Assembly (NCBI GenBank): GCA_965242575.1
Contig: OZ251461.1
Span: 2,232,001 to 2,296,000, forward strand
Direction of reading: 5' to 3'
Source: JANQOH01 sp965242575
GTDB lineage: Bacteria; Pseudomonadota; Alphaproteobacteria; UBA7887
Length of the DNA: 64,000 nucleotides
Shown here: in pieces, positions 29,852 to 38,732 of the stretch
How positions within the stretch are numbered: position 1 is the stretch's first letter
Layout: each line of letters opens with the position of its first letter
Translations under genes and position numbers: made by a program
The notes under the pieces: generated by a model
Database searches by the model: none
The model's input: only the letters and a program-made list of their open reading frames with translations
What the model was told of the DNA's origin: nothing

Positions 29852-30388
29852 GTGCTCGACATCGGCTGGAGCGAGATGGCCATCGTCGCCGTCATCGCGC
29901 TGTTCGTGATCGGGCCGCGCGAACTGCCCCGGCTGCTGCGCACCGTCGGCCGCTACGCCGCCAAGGTCCGCGGCATGGCGCGCGAGTTCCAGGACGGCAT
30001 CGACGAGGCGGTGCGCGAGGCCGAGCTCGACGAGGTGCGCAAGCAGATCGAGTCGGCGGGCCGCGTCGACGTGGGCAAGGCCATCGAGGACGCCGTCGAC
30101 CCGGAGCGCAGCATCGGCAAGGCGATGGACTTCCGCCAATCGGGCAAGGAGTCGGCGGGCAAGGACAAGGCGGGCAAGGAGACGGCGGCGGACGCCAAAC
30201 CCGCCGGCGAGTCCGCCGCCGGGGAGGCGCCCGCCGCCGCGGCGCCCGAACCGGAGCCGGCGCCGCCGGCGAAGCCGGTCCGGGCGGCGGGCATGGCCGC
30301 GTCGGTCGCCGCCGCCGCGCCGCCCGCGCCCCGCGTCGAGGCGGCGGGAGACAGCGGGGAAGCCGAAGCGCCGCGGGCCGAAGCCTGA
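29852..30388 (+). CDS. tatB: twin-arginine translocase subunit TatB
   Basis: A 178-residue protein with an N-terminal membrane helix, the FVIGPRELPRLLRTVGRY hinge and amphipathic helix, then a long Ala/Pro/Lys-rich tail. It binds signal peptides together with TatC. Start GTG at 29852, 47 bases after tatA; tatC follows after 3 bases. Confidence 0.92.
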   Translation: MLDIGWSEMAIVAVIALFVIGPRELPRLLRTVGRYAAKVRGMAREFQDGIDEAVREAELDEVRKQIESAGRVDVGKAIEDAVDPERSIGKAMDFRQSGKESAGKDKAGKETAADAKPAGESAAGEAPAAAAPEPEPAPPAKPVRAAGMAASVAAAAPPAPRVEAAGDSGEAEAPRAEA

Positions 30389-30391
30389 CGC

Positions 30392-31288
30392 ATGGCCGAC
30401 CCGCCCCGCGACGACGTGGAGGCGTCCAAGGCGCCGCTCATCGACCACCTCATCGAGCTGCGCGACCGCATCAAGTGGTCGGCGGTCGCGCTGCTCGCCG
30501 CCTTCGTCCTCTGCTTCCTGGTGACGGAGGACTACCTCTACCCGTTCCTCGTCTCGCCGCTCTACCGCATCTACGTCGATCTCGGGGTCGAGAACCCGCG
30601 GATGATCTACACGGCGCTGCACGAGGCGTTCTTCACCTACATGAAGCTCGCCTTCTACGCGGCGCTCTTCGTGTCCTTCCCGATCATGGCCAACCAGATC
30701 TGGAAGTTCATCGCGCCGGGCCTCTACCGCAACGAGAAGCGCGCCTTCCTGCCGTTCCTGCTGGCGACGCCGATCCTGTTCACCACCGGCGCGGCGCTGG
30801 TCTATTACTTCATCCTGCCGCTGGCCTGGAGATTCTTCATTAGCTTCCAGACCCCCGGCGGCGACGAATCGATGGCGATCGAACTCGAGGCCAAGGTCAA
30901 CGAATACCTCGCCCTCGTCATCAAGCTGATGTTCGCTTTCGGCATCGCCTTCCAGCTGCCGGTGGCGCTCACGCTGATGGCGCGCGCCGGCCTGGTGACG
31001 GCCGACGGACTCAAGAGCCGCCGCAAATACGCCATCGTCGTCGCCTTCGTCGCCGCCGCGCTGCTCACTCCGCCCGACCTGATCAGCCAGGTGGGCCTCG
31101 GCGTCCCCATCATCGCCCTCTACGAAGTCTCGATCTGGCTCGCCCGCATGGCCGAGCGCCGCCGCGCCGAGCGCGAGGCGGAGGAGGAGGCCGAACTCGA
31201 CCGCCGGCTGGCCGGCGGCGCGGACGCGGCCGACGCCCCGGCCATGGACGACGTCGACGACGAGACCGACTTCAACACGGTCCGCTAG
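30392..31288 (+). CDS. tatC: twin-arginine translocase subunit TatC
   Basis: A 298-residue protein with six membrane helices. It starts with the LIDHLIELRDRIKWS signal-peptide-binding motif and has the conserved PIMANQIWKFIAPGLY loop. An acidic, Ala-rich cytoplasmic tail of about 50 residues is longer than usual. It is the receptor for twin-arginine signals. serS follows 34 bases downstream. Confidence 0.95.
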   Translation: MADPPRDDVEASKAPLIDHLIELRDRIKWSAVALLAAFVLCFLVTEDYLYPFLVSPLYRIYVDLGVENPRMIYTALHEAFFTYMKLAFYAALFVSFPIMANQIWKFIAPGLYRNEKRAFLPFLLATPILFTTGAALVYYFILPLAWRFFISFQTPGGDESMAIELEAKVNEYLALVIKLMFAFGIAFQLPVALTLMARAGLVTADGLKSRRKYAIVVAFVAAALLTPPDLISQVGLGVPIIALYEVSIWLARMAERRRAEREAEEEAELDRRLAGGADAADAPAMDDVDDETDFNTVR

Positions 31289-31322
31289 GCGCGAGGCCGG
31301 CCAACATGTTCGACCCGCCGCC

Positions 31323-32597
31323 ATGTTCGACCTGAAAGCGGTTCGCGACGACCCGGCGGCGTTCGACGCGGCGATGGCGCGGCGCGGGCTGGAGCCGCAG
31401 GCCGCGCGCCTGCTCGAACTCGACCGCGCGCGCCGCGAAGCCGTCGCCGCGGCGGACGCGCTGCGCGCCGAGCGCAACGCGGCGGCGAAGCGCATCGGCG
31501 CCGCGCGGGCGGCGGGGGAGGACACATCGGCGCCGGCGGCCGAAGCGGCGGCGCTCAAGACCCGCGTTCGCGAGGAGGAGGAGCGCATCCGCGCCCGCGC
31601 CGCCGAACTCGCCGACGCCGTGAGCGGCCTGCCCAACCCGCCCGCGCCCGAGGTTCCCGCCGGCGCGGACGAGAGCGCGAACGTGGAGGTCCGCCGCGCC
31701 GGCGCGCCGCGCGCGTTCGGTTTCGCGCCGCGCCAGCATTTCGAGATCGGCGAGGCGCTGGGGCAGATGGACTTCACGCGCGCGGCGCGCATGTCCGGCG
31801 CGCGCTTCGTCCTCCTCGAGGGCGCGTTCGCGCGGCTGCACCGGGCGCTCGCCTGGTTCATGCTCGACCTGCAAACCGGCGAGCACGGCTACCGCGAAGT
31901 TGCGCCGCCCTACATGGTCCGCGAGGCGGCGCTGTTCGGAACCGGCCAGCTGCCGAAATTCGCCGACGACAATTTCGCGACCACGCGCGGCGACTGGCTG
32001 ATCCCCACCGCCGAGGTGCCGCTCACCAACATGGTGCGCGAGAGCGTCCTCGAGGACTCCGCGCTGCCGCTGCGTTTCGCGGCGCACACCCCGTGCTTCC
32101 GCGCCGAGGCCGGGGCGGCGGGCCGCGACACGCGCGGGATGATCCGCCTCCACCAGTTCGACAAGGTGGAGCTCGTCTCCGTCGTCGCGCCGGAGCGGTC
32201 GGAGGAGGAGCACGAACGCATGACCGCCTGCGCCGAGGAGGTTCTCAAGCGCCTCGAACTGCCCTGCCGCGTCATGCTGCTGTCGGCGGGCGACATGGGC
32301 TTCGCGGCGCGCAAGACGTACGATCTCGAGGTCCATCTGCCGGGGCAGGACGCCTGGCGCGAGATCTCCAGCTGCTCGAATTGCGGCGACTTCCAGGCCC
32401 GGCGCATGGGCGCGCGCTGCCGCCCGAAAAACGGCGGCCGCGCGCGGTTCGTCCACACGTTGAACGGCTCCGGCCTCGCCGTGGGCCGCGCCCTGGTCGC
32501 CGTGGTCGAGAACTACCAGAACGCCGACGGGACGGTGACGGTCCCCGAGGCGCTGCGGCCGTGGATGGGGGGCCTCGCCCGCATCGGGGCCGGATGA
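31323..32597 (+). CDS. serS: seryl-tRNA synthetase
   Basis: A 424-residue class II synthetase. The N-terminal antiparallel coiled-coil arm (about residues 30-100) is followed by motif 2 FRAEAGAAGRDTRGMIRLHQ and motif 3 NGSGLAVGRALVAVVEN. The serine-binding TAEVPL and SSCSNCGDFQARR segments are present. It charges tRNA-Ser in the cytosol. The end overlaps the surE start (ATGA). Confidence 0.96.
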   Translation: MFDLKAVRDDPAAFDAAMARRGLEPQAARLLELDRARREAVAAADALRAERNAAAKRIGAARAAGEDTSAPAAEAAALKTRVREEEERIRARAAELADAVSGLPNPPAPEVPAGADESANVEVRRAGAPRAFGFAPRQHFEIGEALGQMDFTRAARMSGARFVLLEGAFARLHRALAWFMLDLQTGEHGYREVAPPYMVREAALFGTGQLPKFADDNFATTRGDWLIPTAEVPLTNMVRESVLEDSALPLRFAAHTPCFRAEAGAAGRDTRGMIRLHQFDKVELVSVVAPERSEEEHERMTACAEEVLKRLELPCRVMLLSAGDMGFAARKTYDLEVHLPGQDAWREISSCSNCGDFQARRMGARCRPKNGGRARFVHTLNGSGLAVGRALVAVVENYQNADGTVTVPEALRPWMGGLARIGAG

Positions 32598-33364
32598 GCG
32601 CGCTCGCCGGCAAACGCGTCCTCGTCTCCAACGACGACGGCGTCCACGCCGAGGGACTCCGCCATCTCGCGGACACGGCGCGCGCACTCGGCGCCGAGGT
32701 CTGGATCGTGGCGCCGGAGCGCGACCATAGCGGCGCCGGCCATTCGCTCACCATCGCCGACCCGGTGCGGCTGCGCCGCCTCGACGACCGCGTCTTCGCC
32801 GTGTCCGGGACTCCGACCGACTGCGTCCTGGTCGCCGTTCTGGAGGCGATGCGCGAGGCGCCGCCGCATCTCGTGCTCTCCGGGATCAACCGCGGCGGCA
32901 ATCTCGGCGAGGACATCACCTATTCCGGAACCGTCGCCGCGGCGATGGAGGGGGCGTTGCTCGGCGTCCCGTCCATCGCCCTCAGCCAGGACACCGACCG
33001 CCTCTCGCGCGCCCGCTGGGAGACGGCGCGCCGCCATGCCCCGGGAATCGTCGCCGCCCTTGTCGAAGCCGGTTGGCCATCTAATGTCTTTCTCAACGTC
33101 AACTTTCCCGACGTGGCGGCCGAGGAGGCGAGAGGCCCGATGGTGACACGGCAAGGGCGGCGCAAGCCGGGCTCCAGCCTGGACCGGCGGACGGACCCGC
33201 GCGGGCGGCCCTATTACTGGATCGACTCCGCGCGCGTCGCGCCGGAGCCCGAGCCGGGGACCGACATGGCCGCGGTGGCGCGGGGATTCGTCTCCGTCAC
33301 CCCGCTGCATCTCGACCTCACCCACGAACCCGCCCGCGCCGCGCTCGCCGCGCGGCTCGGCTGA
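32594..33364 (+). CDS. surE: 5'/3'-nucleotidase SurE
   Basis: A 256-residue protein with the SNDDG metal-binding start, ERDHSGAGHSLT and SGINRGGNLGEDITYSGTV, all diagnostic of SurE. It hydrolyses nucleoside monophosphates in stationary phase or stress. The ATG overlaps the serS stop. pcm follows after 12 bases, the widespread surE-pcm pairing. Confidence 0.95.
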   Translation: MSALAGKRVLVSNDDGVHAEGLRHLADTARALGAEVWIVAPERDHSGAGHSLTIADPVRLRRLDDRVFAVSGTPTDCVLVAVLEAMREAPPHLVLSGINRGGNLGEDITYSGTVAAAMEGALLGVPSIALSQDTDRLSRARWETARRHAPGIVAALVEAGWPSNVFLNVNFPDVAAEEARGPMVTRQGRRKPGSSLDRRTDPRGRPYYWIDSARVAPEPEPGTDMAAVARGFVSVTPLHLDLTHEPARAALAARLG

Positions 33365-33376
33365 CCGCCGCCCGCC

Positions 33377-34069
33377 ATGCGCGCCGCGACCGCCGCCGCC
33401 GCCGCCCGAGCGACGACCCCACGCGCCGCGGCCCCCTGCGCGACCGACCGCGCCCGCCTGGTCCTGGAGCTGCGCCGCTCCGGCGTGACGGACCCGAAGG
33501 TGCTGTCGGCGCTCGAGGCGGCGCCGCGCCACATGTTCGTTCCCCGCGAATACGCCGCGCGCGCCTGGGACGACACGGCGCTGCCCATCGCCTGCGGGCA
33601 GGCGATCAGCCAGCCCACGGTGGTGGCGTGGATGAGCGCCGCCCTCGAGCTCGACGACCGCATGACGGTGCTCGAGGTCGGCACCGGGTCCGGCTACCAG
33701 GCCGCCGTCCTGTCGCGCCTGTGCCGCCGCGTGTACACCGTCGAGCGGCGCCGCCCGCTGGCCCTCGCCGCGAAGGCGCGGTTCGAGGCCCTCGGCATGG
33801 GCAACGTCACCACGCGCATCGGCGACGGTTGCCTCGGCTGGCGCGAGCAGGCGCCGTTTCCGCGCATCGTCGTCACCGCGGCCGCGCCCGCCCCGCCCCC
33901 GGCGCTGGTGGACCAGCTGGCGATGGGCGGGGTGATGGTCATGCCCGTCGGCGCGCCCGGCGGGGAGCAGGACCTGGTCCAGTTCCGCCGCGCGCCGGAA
34001 GGGCTGCGGGAGCGCCGCCTGTTCGGAGTCCGCTTCGTCCCGCTGATAGAGGGAGCGCCGGTACAATGA
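33377..34069 (+). CDS. pcm: protein-L-isoaspartate O-methyltransferase
   Basis: A 230-residue SAM-dependent enzyme. The RHMFVPREYAARAWDDTALPI start, GQAISQPTVVAWM and the SAM motif LEVGTGSGYQAAVL are typical. It methylates isoaspartyl residues for repair of aged proteins. The first 20 residues are an Ala/Arg-rich extension, so the true start may be further in. Its stop overlaps the ATG of the LysM/M23 gene. Confidence 0.92.
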   Translation: MRAATAAAAARATTPRAAAPCATDRARLVLELRRSGVTDPKVLSALEAAPRHMFVPREYAARAWDDTALPIACGQAISQPTVVAWMSAALELDDRMTVLEVGTGSGYQAAVLSRLCRRVYTVERRRPLALAAKARFEALGMGNVTTRIGDGCLGWREQAPFPRIVVTAAAPAPPPALVDQLAMGGVMVMPVGAPGGEQDLVQFRRAPEGLRERRLFGVRFVPLIEGAPVQ

Positions 34070-35160
34070 ACCGTCCCGCACATGGCCTCGTTTTCGCCGC
34101 CGCCGCCGCGCTGCTCGCCGCCGGCTGCATGAAGCCCCCGCCGTCGCCCGCGCCGGGCGCCGCGCGCTCCGCGCCGCCGCCGGTCGCGGAGTCCGCGCCC
34201 GGCGCCGGCGCCATATCGCTCGAACCCGTCGGCGGCCCGTCCGCCCGCCGTGCGGGCGCGGACGGACGCCTGACCGTCGCCGCCGGCGACACGCTGTGGG
34301 AGATCGCGCGCGACAACGGCGTCTCCGTCGAGGCGCTGGCGGAGGCGAACGGCCTCGCGCCGCCCTACATGCTGCGGCGCGGCCAGAAGCTGGTCCTGCC
34401 GGGCGCCGCGCCGGCGGCGCGCGGCGGCGCCTACGTCGTGGCGGAGGGCGACACGCTGCTCGCCATCGCCCGGCGCCTGGGGGTGTCGTTCTCCGGCCTG
34501 ATCGACGCCAACGCGCTGGCCGAGCCTTACGTCATCCGCCCCGGCCAGCGCCTGCGCCTGCCGGGCGGCGCCGGGGGCGCGGCCGTGGCCGCCGCGGATT
34601 CGGAGCCGCCCGTTCGCGTCGCGCGCGCCACCGCCGCCGCCCCGCCGCCGCCTCCGGCTCCGACGCCCGAACCGCCGAGCGAGCCGAAGGTGGAGCTGGT
34701 CGCCGCGCCCGCGGCGGCGCCTCCGGCCGCGCGGCCGGACCCCGCCCCGCCGCCGCCGTCGAATGCGGGGAGCGGCGCGGCGCCGTCCTTCCTGTGGCCC
34801 GTCGAGGGGCCGGTCCTCGCCCGGTTCGGGCCGCGCGAGGGGGTGGGCCGCAACGACGGCATCAACATCGGCGCCGCCGCCGGCGCGCCGGTGCGCGCGG
34901 CCGAGACCGGCGTCGTCGTCTATGCCGGGAACGAGCTGCGCGGCTACGGCAACCTGCTTCTGGTCCGCCACGGCGGCGGCTGGACCTCCGCCTACGCCCA
35001 CAACGGCGAGCTCCTCGTCGACCGCGGCGCGAAGGTGGAGCGCGGCCAGGTCATCGCGAAGGTCGGCCGGACCGGCGGCGTCGCCGAGCCGCAAAGCCAT
35101 TTCGAACTCCGCAAGGGCACCGACGCGGTGGACCCGCTGAAATATCTGGAGCCGCGGTAG
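34066..35160 (+). CDS. NlpD-like lipoprotein with two LysM domains and degenerate M23/LytM domain
   Basis: A 364-residue lipoprotein with lipobox LAAGC at about 18-22. Two LysM repeats (TVAAGDTLWEIARDNGVSVE and VVAEGDTLLAIARRLGVSFS) bind peptidoglycan. A Pro/Ala-rich linker leads to a C-terminal LytM domain. The zinc-site motifs are altered: NDGINIG where active enzymes have HxGxDI, and QSHFELR where they have HxHFE. It is therefore probably an amidase activator like NlpD rather than an enzyme. It occupies the standard alphaproteobacterial position after surE-pcm. Confidence 0.9.
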   Translation: MNRPAHGLVFAAAAALLAAGCMKPPPSPAPGAARSAPPPVAESAPGAGAISLEPVGGPSARRAGADGRLTVAAGDTLWEIARDNGVSVEALAEANGLAPPYMLRRGQKLVLPGAAPAARGGAYVVAEGDTLLAIARRLGVSFSGLIDANALAEPYVIRPGQRLRLPGGAGGAAVAAADSEPPVRVARATAAAPPPPPAPTPEPPSEPKVELVAAPAAAPPAARPDPAPPPPSNAGSGAAPSFLWPVEGPVLARFGPREGVGRNDGINIGAAAGAPVRAAETGVVVYAGNELRGYGNLLLVRHGGGWTSAYAHNGELLVDRGAKVERGQVIAKVGRTGGVAEPQSHFELRKGTDAVDPLKYLEPR

Positions 35161-35196
35161 TCCCCGGGAGCGGCGCAAGACGGACGCGGGCGGCGG

Positions 35197-36354
35197 CTAC
35201 GAACCCCGCGCCGCCGCCGCCTTGTCGAGCCAGCGCCCGAATTTGTCCTCCAGGGGCCGCAATTCGTTCGCCCAGGCGATGCCGCGGCCATAGACCAGCG
35301 ACATCGCCCGTCCGTCCGGTTTCACCGTCGCGAGGCGTTCGAAACCGCCTTGCCCGGCCAGAATTTCGTCGATGGACCGCTCGGCGCTCCCTTGCCCGCC
35401 GCCGTCGTTCGCGCCGCGGGTGGAAATCTGCACCACGACGCCGCCGCCGAGTCCGCGCGCGGCGCGGACCAGCCTCTCCGCGTCGGACGGATACATGATC
35501 TCCGCCTTTTCGCGGTTGACGCGCTTTCCGCTATACATTTCGGGGTCGAAGGAGAGGAACGTCAGTTCATCGCCCGAAAACCCCTTTTCGAACCGCTTTC
35601 TCCAGTCGCCCGGATAGACCCGCACGTTGCGGCAAGCCGCGCCGCCATTCGTCACGCCGACCGCCCAGGCTTCGATATTCGCCGACGTCGACGGATCGAT
35701 CTCGCACAGCAGAAGCGCGCATTCTCCTTTCCACAAGGCGTTGAGGAAGGCGGCGCTGTTCGGGTATCCGTTCCCCTCGGGAACCAGCTTCTTCCATGCG
35801 CGCTCGTAAGCCGATTTCCGGCCCGGCAGGCGCCCCCGAACCCTGTCGAAAACGGCGCCCTCGGCGGCGATCTTGCGGCGCCGCGACGCCACGGGCGCCA
35901 TCGCATGCGCATCGATGAAATTCAGCTCGCGCGCGCGCCTGTTCGCGACCGCCAGAATCTCGCAAAACGTCCAATGCTGCGCGAGGTTGCCGGCGTCGCC
36001 GTTATAGGGGTTTCTCCGCATTCCGGCGGTGGACAGCCGCAACTCGTTCCCCGCCCACTGGCCGATGCTCTGGCCGGCGGCGGCCGCGGCGGCGGCGATG
36101 TCGGCGTGCAGCTCCGGCGAGACGCGAACGCCGAACTCCCCGGAGAACCGCTTTCGCGGCTCCACTCCGCGCTCGCCGCACATGTCGAGGAAAACCCGCA
36201 GCGACGTCGCGCCCTCCCGCTTCAGCCCGGCGACGTCCTCGGCGTAGAAGTCCGCGCCGCCGTTCAGGTCGACGAACTCGCCGCGAAACATCTCGATATC
36301 CGGTTCGAATCGAACGACCGCCAGATAGCCGTCGATGTCGATGGTACCACTCAT
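35197..36354 (-). CDS. hicB: HicB-type antitoxin fused to RlmJ-like methyltransferase-fold domain
   Basis: A 385-residue protein. Residues 1-110 are HicB-like: GYLAVVRFEPDIEMFRGEFV partial RNase-H fold, a KREGATSLRVFLDMC segment, and a C-terminal RHH with GEFGVRVSPELHADIAAAA. Residues about 125-385 are unlike any HicB I know. FIDAHAM, GNGYPNSAAFLNALW, ALLLCEID, VRVYPGDW and LTFLSFDPEMYSG follow the order and spacing of a Rossmann methyltransferase close to RlmJ (FxDxHAG, YPGSP, LCE, DPPYE). The catalytic DPPY is replaced by DPEMY. hicA ends inside its start (ATGA), so toxin and fusion are co-translated. Confidence 0.75.
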   Translation of the reverse strand: MSGTIDIDGYLAVVRFEPDIEMFRGEFVDLNGGADFYAEDVAGLKREGATSLRVFLDMCGERGVEPRKRFSGEFGVRVSPELHADIAAAAAAAGQSIGQWAGNELRLSTAGMRRNPYNGDAGNLAQHWTFCEILAVANRRARELNFIDAHAMAPVASRRRKIAAEGAVFDRVRGRLPGRKSAYERAWKKLVPEGNGYPNSAAFLNALWKGECALLLCEIDPSTSANIEAWAVGVTNGGAACRNVRVYPGDWRKRFEKGFSGDELTFLSFDPEMYSGKRVNREKAEIMYPSDAERLVRAARGLGGGVVVQISTRGANDGGGQGSAERSIDEILAGQGGFERLATVKPDGRAMSLVYGRGIAWANELRPLEDKFGRWLDKAAAARGS

Positions 36355-36638
36355 ATCTCCACTCCGTTCCGCTTAAGCCAATCGCGGTTTCGTGCGAACC
36401 AGTCGCGAATTTCGGCTACGGCTCTCTTGTCCATGTGCGGTCCGGGATGCGGCCGATGGAAGACGCGCGGCTCTTCCTCGTCGAACAATAGCACGCCGAC
36501 GCGGGAGCCCTCGCGCTCCTCCAACTCTCCGCCCAACGCGACGAACAACGCCCTCGCGTCGCGCCATGCGATGTTGCCGCCGGTGGGGCGCGCGAAGATC
36601 GCCTCGAGCGTCCGGCGATGGCGGCGGGCCAGTTTCAC
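36351..36638 (-). CDS. hicA: HicA-type toxin
   Basis: A 95-residue dsRNA-binding-fold protein. HRRTLEAIFARPTGGNIAWR and then FHRPHPGPHMDKRAVAEIRD match HicA toxins of the longer variety, which cleave mRNA. The usual catalytic His lies in the VFHRPHP segment. It precedes the HicB-fusion gene with a 4-base overlap (ATGA at 36351-36354), the order hicA-hicB. Confidence 0.85.
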   Translation of the reverse strand: MKLARRHRRTLEAIFARPTGGNIAWRDARALFVALGGELEEREGSRVGVLLFDEEEPRVFHRPHPGPHMDKRAVAEIRDWFARNRDWLKRNGVEI

Positions 36639-36665
36639 GCTTCGCGTCCATCGTCCGCCCGCCCG

Positions 36666-37841
36666 TCACTCCCAAACCTCGCGATAGAGCGCGGCGATCT
36701 CCGCCGCCGTCGGCGCGCGCGGGTTGTTGGCGGGCGAACCCGAATCCAGCGCCTGGCGCGCCATCTCCGGGATCAGGTCGAGATACCGCGCCTCGTCGAT
36801 CCCGTAGGCCTTCGGAGTCGGCACCTCCAGCTCCGCGTTGAGCGCGCGCAACTCCGTTATCAGGTCCGCCACCGCCGCCTGGTCGCCCACCTCGCCGCCG
36901 GCGACTCCCATCGCCCGGGCGCAATCGGCGTAGCGGCCGAGCGCCGAGGGCGCCGAGAACGCCGTCACCGCCGGCAGCAGCATCGCGTTGGACAGCCCGT
37001 GCGGGACGTGGAAATGCGCCCCCAGCGGCCGGCTCATCCCGTGCACCAGGCACACCGAGGCGTTGGAGAACGCCAGCCCGCCCTGCGTCGCCGCCAGCAT
37101 CATCGCCTCGCGCGCCGCCGCGTCGCCGGGAGTCCGGCACGCGGCGCGGATGTTCTCCGCCACCAGCCGCATGCACGACCGCGCCATCGCGTCCGAATAC
37201 GGGTTCCGCTTGCGGCTCACATAGGCTTCGATGGCGTGGGTGAGCGTGTCGACCCCGGTGTCCGCGGTCAGCCGCCTCGGCATGGTGAGCGTCAGCGTGT
37301 AGTCCACCAACGCCGCCGCCGGCAGGAATCCCAGGCCGGCGCACAGCATCTTCTCGCCGCCCGCCGAGTCGGTAATCACCGTGAAGCGCGTCGCCTCCGA
37401 CCCGGTGCCGGCGGTGGTGGGCGCGGCGACCAGCGGGTAGTCGGTGCGGTCGACGAGGTTCGGAACCTTGTAATCGCGCATCGCCCCGCCATGGGTGGCG
37501 AGGACCCCCATCGCCTTGGCGGTGTCCATCGGGCTGCCGCCGCCGATCGCGATCATGCCGTCGAAGCCGCCCTCCCTGAGCCGCGCCGCGCCCGCCTCCA
37601 CGACCTCGGTCGTCGGGTCCGGGACCGTGTCCGCGAAGACGGCCCACGGGACGTCCGCCGAGTCCAGCACGCCGGTCAGGCGGTCGAGGGGGCCGCTTTT
37701 CGCGATGTAGGAATCGGTGACGATCAGCGGGCGCGCCACGCCGGCGGCGGCGAGGAGCCCGGCGGCCTCGTCCAGCGCGCCGGCGCCGATCGCCATCAGG
37801 CGCGGCTGGGCTATGAGGGCGGGGGGCGCTTCGGCGGTCAT
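36666..37841 (-). CDS. iron-containing alcohol dehydrogenase
   Basis: A 391-residue group III dehydrogenase. GGGSPMDTAKAM is the NAD(P)-binding segment and PTTAGTGSEATRFTVI follows. The metal ligands lie in ADTGVDTLTHAIEAYVS and in LVHGMSRPLGAHFHVPHG. It interconverts alcohols and aldehydes; the substrate is unknown. It is transcribed divergently from the aldolase/CoA-transferase pair, with a TATAGT -10-like box on the minus strand at 37868-37873. Confidence 0.9.
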   Translation of the reverse strand: MTAEAPPALIAQPRLMAIGAGALDEAAGLLAAAGVARPLIVTDSYIAKSGPLDRLTGVLDSADVPWAVFADTVPDPTTEVVEAGAARLREGGFDGMIAIGGGSPMDTAKAMGVLATHGGAMRDYKVPNLVDRTDYPLVAAPTTAGTGSEATRFTVITDSAGGEKMLCAGLGFLPAAALVDYTLTLTMPRRLTADTGVDTLTHAIEAYVSRKRNPYSDAMARSCMRLVAENIRAACRTPGDAAAREAMMLAATQGGLAFSNASVCLVHGMSRPLGAHFHVPHGLSNAMLLPAVTAFSAPSALGRYADCARAMGVAGGEVGDQAAVADLITELRALNAELEVPTPKAYGIDEARYLDLIPEMARQALDSGSPANNPRAPTAAEIAALYREVWE

Positions 37842-37949
37842 CGCGGGCTCCGTGCGGCGGTCGCGGCACTATAGCCCGGCCGCGCTTCCGGCGCGCGCCC
37901 CGAACCGCCATAATCGGCGCAACCATGACGGGCGCGGGGGAGGGGAGCG

Positions 37950-38732
37950 ATGCGCGGCAATCCGGTCAAGGAGGCGCTGGCGCGCGGCGAGAGCGTGTTC
38001 GGCACGATGATCTTCGAATTCGCGAGCCCCGGCCTCGCCGCGGTGCTCGCCGATGCGGGGGCGCAATTCGCGCTCTACGACATGGAGCACAGCGGCCTCG
38101 ACGACGCCGAGATCAAGCGCCAGACGGCTTTTTGCCGCGGCCTCGACCTGGTCCCGCTCGCCCGCCCGCCGGACAAGACCTACGCCGCCACCGCGCGGCT
38201 GCTCGACCTGGGCGTCATGGGGCTGATGTACCAGATGGTCGAAAGCGCCGAGGAGGCGCGGGAGATCGCGGCGTTCAACCGCTACCCGCCCGCAGGCGTG
38301 CGCGGCGCCATGTTCGGCGGCGCGCACGACGACTACGCCGGCGGCGACGTGGCGGCGAAAATGACCGCCGCCGACGCGCGCACCCTCACCATGGCGCTGA
38401 TCGAAACGCCGAAGGGGGTGGAGAACGTCGACGCCATCGTCGCGACCGACGGGATCGACATGGCGCATGTCGGCCATTTCGACCTGTCGCTGACGATGGG
38501 AATTCCCGGACAATTCGACCATCCCGGCTTCCAGGCCGCCATAGACTCGATCCTCGCCGCCTGCCGCAGGCATGGGAAGCCGGCGGGCTTCCTCGCCCCC
38601 GACATCGCCTGGGGGCGGGAATGGATGGCGCGCGGCTTCCGCTTCGTGTCCTACCGGATCGACACCATGCTGCTCGGCGGCGCGCTGCGGGAGGGGATAG
38701 ACGCGCTCAAGGCGGCGGAGCCCGGCGCGTGA
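37950..38732 (+). CDS. HpcH/HpaI-type class II aldolase
   Basis: A 260-residue TIM-barrel aldolase. FGTMIFEFASPGLAAVLADA, YDMEHSGLDDAEI and ALIETPKGVENVDAI, with the metal-binding Glu, are characteristic, and VGHFDLSLTMGIPG follows. Such enzymes cleave or form 2-keto-3-deoxy acids or related beta-hydroxy acids. Its stop overlaps the GTG of the CoA-transferase gene, implying a shared catabolic route. CATAAT at 37909-37914 may be the -10 box. Confidence 0.88.
   Translation: MRGNPVKEALARGESVFGTMIFEFASPGLAAVLADAGAQFALYDMEHSGLDDAEIKRQTAFCRGLDLVPLARPPDKTYAATARLLDLGVMGLMYQMVESAEEAREIAAFNRYPPAGVRGAMFGGAHDDYAGGDVAAKMTAADARTLTMALIETPKGVENVDAIVATDGIDMAHVGHFDLSLTMGIPGQFDHPGFQAAIDSILAACRRHGKPAGFLAPDIAWGREWMARGFRFVSYRIDTMLLGGALREGIDALKAAEPGA

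Noticed and set aside
35320..36340. C-terminal domain of the HicB fusion as an intact RlmJ
   Set aside because: The catalytic DPPY is replaced by DPEMY and the RlmJ N-terminal motif is missing, so a housekeeping rRNA methyltransferase call is not justified.
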